Assembly (NCBI RefSeq): GCF_003049725.1
Contig: NZ_QAGM01000008.1
Coordinates: 62,001-126,000 of the forward strand
Length of the DNA stretch: 64,000 nt
Direction of reading: 5' to 3'
Origin: Oceanimonas marisflavi
GTDB taxonomy: Bacteria; Pseudomonadota; Gammaproteobacteria; Enterobacterales; Aeromonadaceae
Every line of letters begins with the position of its first letter. Positions within the stretch are counted from its first letter, which is position 1. The notes beneath the pieces are model-generated. The model saw only the letters and a program-made list of their open reading frames with translations, had not been told where the DNA came from and did no database searches. This document shows, piece by piece, positions 58,210 through 64,000 of the stretch. The translations under genes were made by a program, and so were the position numbers.

Positions 58210-59667
58210 TTGAGCGATTATATCTATACCGTTGCCGGCTGGTTGCTGTTTGCGGCCCATACCAGTCTGGTGGTGGGCGTCACCTTCAGGGTCATTATGA
58301 AGCGCCGGCCGGTGGGTGTATCCCTGGCCTGGCTGGCGCTGATCTTTGCCATTCCGGTGCTGGGGGCGGCGACTTATATTTTGTTTGGCGAGGTACGTCT
58401 GGGGCGCAAGCGGGCCGAGCGGGCGCGGGCCATGTACCGCCCCCATGCCGACTGGATCAACGTACTGGTCACCCGCTTTCCCGGCCAGCAGTTCGAGGTC
58501 AACGATCAGGTCAGGCCCATCTATGAGCTGGTAAAAGCCCGGTTCAATATGCCCATGCTCAGCGGCAATGGCATGACCCTGCTGCAACAGCCGGCGAACA
58601 TACTGAGCTCGCTGCGCATGGATATAGAGCGGGCACGCAGCTCCTGTTACCTGGAATTCTATATCTGGCATGAAGGCGGTATGGCCGATGCCATCGCTCA
58701 TGCGCTGATGGCGGCGGCCCGGCGCGGCGTGGACTGCCGGGTGCTGCTGGACTCGGTGGGCAGCGCCGACTTCTTTCGCAGCCGCTGGCCGGCCCGGCTG
58801 AAAGAGGCCGGGGTCAAGGTAGTGGAAGTGCTGCCGGTGGGTGCCTTTCGTGTGCTGTTTGAACGACAGGATCTGCGCATGCACCGTAAGCTGGTGGTGA
58901 TCGACGACGATGTGGCTTATACCGGCTCAATGAATCTGGTGGATCCTGCCTGCTTCAAGCAGGATGCCGGTGTGGGTCAGTGGGTGGACATCATGCTGCG
59001 CATACGGGGTCCTATCGTGCCCATTATCTGGTCGCTGTTCGTCTGGGACTGGGAGATGGAAACCGGTGAGCGGCTGCTGGAGCAGCTGGAATATCATCCC
59101 ATCAGCTGCCTGGATAATCAGCTGAAACTGCAGCTGTTGCCGTCCGGCCCCTTTATGGGCGGAGACGCCATTTCCCAGAGCCTGCTCAGTGCCGTGTATC
59201 AGGCCCGGCGCCGGCTGGTGCTGATCACCCCCTATTTTGTGCCCGACGATCCCCTGGTGGCGGCGCTGTGCTCCGCCGCCGACCGGGGCGTGGAGGTGCA
59301 GCTGCTGTTGCCGGCGAAAAATGACTCGCGCATGGTCAACCATGCCTGCAACGCCTTTTTTGACGAGCTGCTGCACGCCGGTGTGGAAATTCATCTTTAT
59401 TCCGCCGGACTGCTGCACACCAAGTGCGTGCTGGTGGATCACCAGTTTGGTCTGGTGGGCACGGTAAACCTGGACAGGCGCAGTTTCTGGCTGAACTTTG
59501 AAATGACCCTGCTGATAGACGACGGTCAGGCCATGGGGGAGTTGCTGCAGCTGGCGGATGGCTACCTGGCGGACGCCAGACCCCTGTCGTGGCTGGAGTG
59601 GCGCAAGCGGCCGCTGCGCAAGCGGCTGCTGGAAAACCTGTTTTATCTGCTCAGCCCGTTGCTTTAA
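58210..59667 (+). CDS. cls: Cardiolipin synthase (ClsA type)
   Basis: The 485-residue protein has two N-terminal membrane helices (about 7-29 and 39-59) and two phospholipase-D motifs: HRKLVVIDD (His225, Lys227, Asp232) and HTKCVLVD (His403, Lys405, Asp410). It joins two phosphatidylglycerol molecules to make cardiolipin in the inner membrane. Its length is almost the same as that of E. coli ClsA (486). The start is a TTG with AGGAG 10 bases upstream. A tandem repeat follows the stop at once. Confidence 0.94.
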   Translation: MSDYIYTVAGWLLFAAHTSLVVGVTFRVIMKRRPVGVSLAWLALIFAIPVLGAATYILFGEVRLGRKRAERARAMYRPHADWINVLVTRFPGQQFEVNDQVRPIYELVKARFNMPMLSGNGMTLLQQPANILSSLRMDIERARSSCYLEFYIWHEGGMADAIAHALMAAARRGVDCRVLLDSVGSADFFRSRWPARLKEAGVKVVEVLPVGAFRVLFERQDLRMHRKLVVIDDDVAYTGSMNLVDPACFKQDAGVGQWVDIMLRIRGPIVPIIWSLFVWDWEMETGERLLEQLEYHPISCLDNQLKLQLLPSGPFMGGDAISQSLLSAVYQARRRLVLITPYFVPDDPLVAALCSAADRGVEVQLLLPAKNDSRMVNHACNAFFDELLHAGVEIHLYSAGLLHTKCVLVDHQFGLVGTVNLDRRSFWLNFEMTLLIDDGQAMGELLQLADGYLADARPLSWLEWRKRPLRKRLLENLFYLLSPLL

Positions 59668-59671
59668 AAAC

Positions 59672-59755
59672 AGGGAATAGGGAGGAACGATTCCCTAATC
59701 CCTAATCCCTAATCCCTAATCCCTAATCCCTAATCCCTAATCCCTAATCCCTGGG
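59672..59755. repeat. Eight perfect CCCTAAT units with a short inverted arm
   Basis: A G-rich arm (agggaatagggaggaac) is followed by eight exact head-to-tail copies of CCCTAAT (59693-59748) and a partial CCCT. The element fills the convergent gap between cls and alaA. It is the purest form of the 7-base class seen in degenerate form at 351-431, 8519-8550 and 24104-24252. Confidence 0.92.
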
Positions 59756-59756
59756 G

Positions 59757-60971
59757 TTACTGCTTGTAATGCTTGAGGAAGCGGGCAATACGGCCGACGG
59801 CGTCCTCGATGTCGTCGACCCGGGGGAGGGTGACCAGGCGGAAGTGATCCGGCTTGGGCCAGTTAAAACCGGTGCCCTGTACGATCAGCATTTTTTCCTG
59901 CAGCAGCAGGTCATACACCATCTTTTGATCGTCCTTGATGTTGTACACCTTGGGATCCAGCCTCGGGAACATATAGATGGCGCCCTTGGGCTTGACGCAA
60001 CTCACACCGGGGATCTCGTTCAGCAACTCCCAGGCCCGATCCCGCTGGCGGCGCAGCCGGCCGCCGGGCAGCACCAGCTCGTTGATGCTCTGATAGCCGC
60101 CCAGGGCCGCCTGAATGCAGTGCTGCATGGGCACGTTGGCGCACAGCCGCATGGAGGAGAGCATCTCCAGCCCTTCTATATAATCCCGGGCCTGGTGCTT
60201 GGGCCCGCTCAGCATCATCCAGCCCTGGCGGAAGCCGGCGGCCCGATAGCTTTTCGACAGGCCATTAAAGGTGGCCACCAGCACATCGTCACACAGGGTG
60301 CACACCGAGTGGTGGGCCACGTCGTCGTAAAGAATCTTGTCGTAGATTTCGTCGGCAAAAATAATCAGCTTGTTCTGGCGGGCGATTTCAATCACTTCCA
60401 GCAAAAACTCGCTGCCATACACGGCGCCGGTGGGGTTATTGGGGTTGATCAGCACTATGCCCTTGGTACGCGGGCTTATTTTGGATCTGATGTCGTCCAG
60501 ATCCGGATACCAGTCGGCCTGCTCGTCGCACATATAGTGCACCGCCTTGCCCCCGGACAGGGTCACGGCGGCGGTCCACAGCGGGTAGTCGGGCGCCGGC
60601 ACCAGAATTTCATCGCCGTTGTTGAGCAGGGCCTGCATCGCCATCACGATCAGCTCCGACACGCCGTTACCGATATAGATATCGTCCAGATCCGTGGTAC
60701 GCAGCCCTTTTTGCTGGTAGTACTGCATTACCGCCTTGCGCGCCGAAAACAGCCCCTTGGAATCGCAATAGCCCTGGCTGGTGGGCAGGTTGAGAATCGC
60801 GTCTTTCAGCAGCTCTTCCGGCGCATCAAAGCCGAACGGCGCCGGGTTGCCGATGTTCAGTTTGAGAATACGGTGTCCTTCGTCTTCAAGGCGGCGGGCT
60901 TCCTTGTGAACGGGTCCGCGAATGTCATAACAGACGTTGTCCAGCTTGTGGGATTTTTCTACGGAATGCAT
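59757..60971 (-). CDS. alaA: Alanine-synthesising transaminase AlaA
   Basis: This 404-residue fold-type I PLP aminotransferase has IGNGVSELIVMAMQALLN, LINPNNPTGAVYG, IIFADEIYDKILYDD and the PLP lysine in FNGLSKSYRAAGFRQGW. It opens with MHSVEKSHKLDNVCYDIRGP, which is characteristic of AlaA/YfbQ (405 in E. coli). It makes alanine from pyruvate and glutamate. Confidence 0.96.
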   Translation of the reverse strand: MHSVEKSHKLDNVCYDIRGPVHKEARRLEDEGHRILKLNIGNPAPFGFDAPEELLKDAILNLPTSQGYCDSKGLFSARKAVMQYYQQKGLRTTDLDDIYIGNGVSELIVMAMQALLNNGDEILVPAPDYPLWTAAVTLSGGKAVHYMCDEQADWYPDLDDIRSKISPRTKGIVLINPNNPTGAVYGSEFLLEVIEIARQNKLIIFADEIYDKILYDDVAHHSVCTLCDDVLVATFNGLSKSYRAAGFRQGWMMLSGPKHQARDYIEGLEMLSSMRLCANVPMQHCIQAALGGYQSINELVLPGGRLRRQRDRAWELLNEIPGVSCVKPKGAIYMFPRLDPKVYNIKDDQKMVYDLLLQEKMLIVQGTGFNWPKPDHFRLVTLPRVDDIEDAVGRIARFLKHYKQ

Positions 60972-61235
60972 GGGTGTTTACGGCCTCGGAATCATACGGC
61001 TGCCCGGCGGGGTGGAAAACCGGCAACAGCCGGTCCGGCCCCGGTTTTAACGGAAGTCCGGTCCGTTTGCGGGCAGTACCATTCAGGTAATGGAGTCCAT
61101 GATGGAGCTTTGGCTGCCGAATGAAAAGAGGAAAAAGGGGAGCTTGAACGAAAAAAATTCTGAAAACGGTGATTTTTCAGCAAGGTTGGCGTGAAAGTCA
61201 CCAGCAGGGCGGCCTCTCGGCCGCCGGAAAGCCAC

Positions 61236-61499
61236 TTACTGGTACAAGCCCAGATGTTCCTTGGCGTGAGCTTCAAAGTCGGTAAAGCCGCCAATATGCT
61301 GCTGGTCGAGGAAGATCTGCGGTACGGTTGCCACCGGCTTGCCCACGGTCTTTTCCAGGTCTTCCTTGGAAATGCCTTCGGCGTGAATGTCCACATAACG
61401 GTATTTGAAATCTTCCCGCTCGGCGGTGAGCTTGTCCGCCAGCTCTTTGGCGCGAACGCAGAAGGGACAACCGGGACGACCAAAAATCACTGCAAACAT
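61236..61499 (-). CDS. grxA: Glutaredoxin 1
   Basis: This 87-residue glutaredoxin has the active site GCPFCVRAK (Cys11 and Cys14), the cis-proline segment VATVPQIFLDQQHIGGF and the GrxA-type helix KEDLEKTVGKP. It reduces ribonucleotide reductase and other disulfides with glutathione. GGAGAACAGC precedes the ATG. The 264-base gap to alaA contains a GC-rich hairpin (61206-61224) but no gene. Confidence 0.95.
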   Translation of the reverse strand: MFAVIFGRPGCPFCVRAKELADKLTAEREDFKYRYVDIHAEGISKEDLEKTVGKPVATVPQIFLDQQHIGGFTDFEAHAKEHLGLYQ

Positions 61500-61574
61500 G
61501 CTGTTCTCCTTTGTTGTTGACGGGCGCCAGTATAGGGCAAGCCGGCACTGCCGTAAAAATCGTTAATTGTTGGG

Positions 61575-63014
61575 TTATTGATTGGTACTGGCAATGGATG
61601 CCCGTTGCATGATTCCTTCCAGCCACGCCTGTTCAAAGCGCCGGGCCGGCCATTCCAGTTTGCCGTCAGCCATGTCCTCGGCCTGCTCCGGGCTGATGGA
61701 CAGACCGTTTTGCAGCAGCACAAAGGCCTTGCGTTCGCCGTTGCCGGTGTCGATAAATCCGGCCAGATTCTGCACATGGGCAATGGTGCCGGTTTTGGCG
61801 GTGATCCTTCCCTTCAGCGTCGGGCTCAGCACGCTTTTGCGATAACGCAGGGTGCCGCTTTCGCCACTGACCGGCAGCGCCGCCATCAGCCACTGGGCAC
61901 GGGGATCCCGGGCCATGGTCAGCAGCACCGCCAGCAGATCTTTCGCCCGCAGCAGGTTGTGGGCCGAGAGCCCGGAGCCGTCGGCCAGCCAGGCCGGACC
62001 CAGATCGATACTGGCCTGCTCTTTCAGAATGTCACGCACCGCCTGGGTGCCATTACGAAAGCTGCCGGGCTGATGGAAGTGCGTGGCCCCAAGAGTGCGC
62101 AGCAGGCTGTCGGCATAGAGATTGTCGGAGTGCACCAGAATGCGTTCGGCCAGCTCGGCAAAGGGGGGTGAGCTGTGGCTGCCCAGCTTCGGCCAGTCGG
62201 TGGCGTTCAGGCGGCTTCCCTCGATATGGCCCGAGAGAGTGATGCCGGCCTGCTGCAGTGCCCAGCCGGTGAGTTGCTCGCCCCAGGCGGTGACGTCCTG
62301 AATGGCAAAGCGCAGCGGCCAGGGATCCTTGCGCGGGCCGATACAGCCGGTGAGGTGATAGCGGTTGGGCGGCGTCATCTCCAGCTCCAGCGCGCAAAAT
62401 CGTTGCTCCCGCCCGGCCTTGTTCAGCACGGCCACGTCGGCGCTGACGCTGATCGGCTGGTGCGAGGGCACGGTGGCCCGGGCCGGACTGCCTGAGCGAG
62501 CGTAAAGCGCGCCCTGCACGCAATTGCGATCCAGAATAAGGGCTGCCGCCGGCGCCGCGTAGCAGACGCCCAGATCGTTCCAGGACCAGCCGTTGCCCCG
62601 GTCGTAACCGGCAAAGTGGTACTGGTTGAGCAGCACCCGGCCGCTGACATGGCGAATGCCGCTGTGGCGCAGCAGTCCGGCCAGCTGCTCCCGGGTGAGA
62701 GTGGGGTCGCCGGCAAAGTCGATCAGCAGATCACCGTTCAGGCGACCCTGCTGCAGCTCACCCCGGTAGCGCAGGCTGGTGGTATAGCGCCAGTCCGGTC
62801 CCAGCGCCAGGGCGCCGGCCAGCACGGTGACCAGCTTCTGGGTGGACGCGGGTTTCATCAGTAACTCCGGCTGATGGCTGAGCTCCACCTTGCCACTGGT
62901 CGCATCGGCCAGCACCCAGGCGCTCTGGCCATTTGCCGGGGGCGTGGCGGCCGATACTGTGGTGACAAAGGCGGTGGCCAGCACGGCGGTAACAAGGGTT
63001 GAAAGCAGTTTCAT
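61575..63014 (-). CDS. dacB: D-alanyl-D-alanine carboxypeptidase/endopeptidase DacB (PBP4)
   Basis: This 479-residue S13-family protein has a signal peptide ending in VSAA (about residue 24). The penicillin-binding motifs are STQK (Ser57 and Lys60), SDN in HSDNLYAD, and KTG in AKTGTIAH. It trims and cuts cross-links in peptidoglycan. Its length equals that of the E. coli protein (477). The start at 63014 gives the signal peptide. It lies only 7 bases after the radD stop and is probably translated from the same message. Confidence 0.95.
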   Translation of the reverse strand: MKLLSTLVTAVLATAFVTTVSAATPPANGQSAWVLADATSGKVELSHQPELLMKPASTQKLVTVLAGALALGPDWRYTTSLRYRGELQQGRLNGDLLIDFAGDPTLTREQLAGLLRHSGIRHVSGRVLLNQYHFAGYDRGNGWSWNDLGVCYAAPAAALILDRNCVQGALYARSGSPARATVPSHQPISVSADVAVLNKAGREQRFCALELEMTPPNRYHLTGCIGPRKDPWPLRFAIQDVTAWGEQLTGWALQQAGITLSGHIEGSRLNATDWPKLGSHSSPPFAELAERILVHSDNLYADSLLRTLGATHFHQPGSFRNGTQAVRDILKEQASIDLGPAWLADGSGLSAHNLLRAKDLLAVLLTMARDPRAQWLMAALPVSGESGTLRYRKSVLSPTLKGRITAKTGTIAHVQNLAGFIDTGNGERKAFVLLQNGLSISPEQAEDMADGKLEWPARRFEQAWLEGIMQRASIASTNQ

Positions 63015-63021
63015 GGCTTCT

Positions 63022-64000
63022 CTATAACGCATGGGCGGTACGAAACCGACCCTGATAATCAAAAATGGTTTCCCTGATTTGCCAGCCCCGCTTGTGAGCC
63101 CGGGCAATCACAAAGTCCGGGTGGCGAAAACGGGGGGCGGTGGCCAGCACCTGCTCCAGGCTGGCGAAGCCGGGCTCGGTGCCCGGTGCCGGCCAGTGCG
63201 GGCGCACAAATTCCCGGTAAAAGCGGCCCTTGGGGCCCTTTGCGTCAAAAGCATACCATTTCTGCAGCTCGGTGCCGTCCTCGTCGTGGTAGGTGACCTT
63301 CAGTGCCGGACCATACTTGCCGCTGGCGCTTTCAAGGCTGAGACCGGCACAGCGCAGCACCAGGGCATCCTTCAGCGCCAGGGCGTCTTTCAGTTTTTTG
63401 TCCGGATCCACCAGCACCTCACCGCAGTCATGGCACTGGCGGGCGGCGATGTCGTTTTCCGCCGAACACTGAGGGCAGCTTTTAAAACGAAAGCGATAGC
63501 CGCATTCTTCCCGCTCGCCGTCATCGTCTTCAAAAAAGCCCTGGCAGCGGCGACCAAAGTGCTCCAGCACCCGGCCCTCGGCGTCGGTCTTGCCCCAGAA
63601 GATATTGGCAAAGCCGCAGGCGGGGCAGGGCACCTGTACCTGAGTGGTGTCGGCATTGGGTCTGGGCTCGCCCACTTCCGGAGCGAAAATGTCCATGTTG
63701 TTGCCGGCATAGTCCAGCACCAGGCAGTCGGTCTTGCCCGGACTGAGCCGCAGACCCCGGCCGATAATTTGTTGATACAGGGCCACCGACTGGGTGAGAC
63801 GCAAAATGGCAATCAGGTCCACATGGGGAGCGTCAAAGCCGGTGGTGAGCACCGCCACGTTCACCAGAAACTTGAGCTCTTTGGCCTTGAAGCGGGCAAT
63901 GATGGCGTCTCGCTCCGGCCCCGGCGTGTCGCCGGTAACCAGGGCGGTTTGCCCGGGGGGCAGCAGGCCGGCCACCTCGGTGGCGTGGCGCACGGTGGCG
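63022..64000 (-). CDS. radD: DNA repair helicase-like ATPase RadD (YejH), C-terminal part (cut by window edge)
   Basis: The frame is open to the window edge. The visible 326 residues hold the second RecA domain with [17 protein letters not shown] (motif V) and [16 protein letters not shown] (motif VI). A zinc-ribbon region follows with cysteine pairs CPACG, EECG, CPQC and CHDCG, then a C-terminal domain ending GRFRTAHAL. This matches RadD, a superfamily 2 ATPase acting with RecA in double-strand break repair. The N-terminal Walker motifs lie outside the window. Confidence 0.9.
   Translation of the reverse strand, partial: ATVRHATEVAGLLPPGQTALVTGDTPGPERDAIIARFKAKELKFLVNVAVLTTGFDAPHVDLIAILRLTQSVALYQQIIGRGLRLSPGKTDCLVLDYAGNNMDIFAPEVGEPRPNADTTQVQVPCPACGFANIFWGKTDAEGRVLEHFGRRCQGFFEDDDGEREECGYRFRFKSCPQCSAENDIAARQCHDCGEVLVDPDKKLKDALALKDALVLRCAGLSLESASGKYGPALKVTYHDEDGTELQKWYAFDAKGPKGRFYREFVRPHWPAPGTEPGFASLEQVLATAPRFRHPDFVIARAHKRGWQIRETIFDYQGRFRTAHAL

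Noticed and set aside
59693-59748. CRISPR array or true telomere
   Set aside because: The CCCTAAT units are head-to-tail with no spacers, so this is not a CRISPR array. It is internal to a chromosome segment with normal genes on both sides, so it is not a chromosome end.
61206-61224. Terminator downstream of grxA
   Set aside because: The hairpin (ggcggcc/ggccgcc) is strong but is not followed by a T run on the grxA strand, so it was not called.

Overview
The window is ordinary chromosomal DNA from a high-GC gammaproteobacterium. The blocks hda/yfgD/bepA/perM, yejK-yejL-yejM, queA-tgt-yajC-secD-secF, iscRSUA-hscBA-fdx-iscX and rlmN-pilW-rodZ-ispG-hisS-yfgM-bamB-der resemble those of Aeromonas-type bacteria. 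Together with the marine-type intergenic repeats they suggest an Aeromonadales member such as Oceanimonas, Zobellella or Oceanisphaera. That placement is inference. No prophage, transposase, CRISPR array, rRNA or tRNA gene was seen.

Layout. 1-6 kb: end of hda, a DUF2069 membrane protein, an ArsC-like protein, a thioredoxin-fold lipoprotein, the outer-membrane quality-control protease BepA, a TusA-like protein, PerM and an NSS-family transporter. 6-12 kb: CnoX chaperedoxin, a phosphopantetheinyl transferase, the murein endopeptidase MepS, YejM-YejL and YejK. 12-14 kb: AhpF and AhpC. 14-20 kb: an 857-bp regulatory gap, the long-type isocitrate lyase AceA, and a three-gene branched-chain 2-oxoacid dehydrogenase operon (E1 alpha, E1 beta, E2). 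A Hanks-type protein kinase with an unrecognised C-terminal half follows E2 directly. 21-29 kb: acyl-carrier-protein phosphodiesterase, a CBS-pair protein, the queuosine genes queA and tgt, and the Sec accessory operon yajC-secD-secF. 29-33 kb: NlpI, the anaerobic ubiquinone genes ubiU-ubiV and divergent ubiT with an FNR-like box between them, then TrmJ. 33-38.6 kb: the full ISC iron-sulfur operon behind an IscR type-1-like site. 38.8-51 kb: PepB, Ndk, a purine permease and the rlmN-to-der block. 51-64 kb: a universal stress protein, a very basic 46-residue small ORF, MltF, PurL, a DUF1439 protein, cardiolipin synthase, AlaA, GrxA, DacB and the C-terminal half of RadD.

The most unusual non-genic feature is a set of composite intergenic repeats. 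Four sequence classes occur: paired-hairpin GTAGGTTGGG elements, CACTTTAG elements, short tandem arrays of CCCTAAT or CCCCAGT units, and GTGAGGAGT or AAGCTGTAAGC arrays. They are often nested inside one another. They occupy six of the ten convergent gene junctions and two co-directional ones, and none of the divergent gaps. In queA and in the thioredoxin-like gene they reach the stop codon. The most interesting protein-level observation is the kinase translated from the branched-chain dehydrogenase operon. I did not find a clear new multi-gene defence or mobile system.
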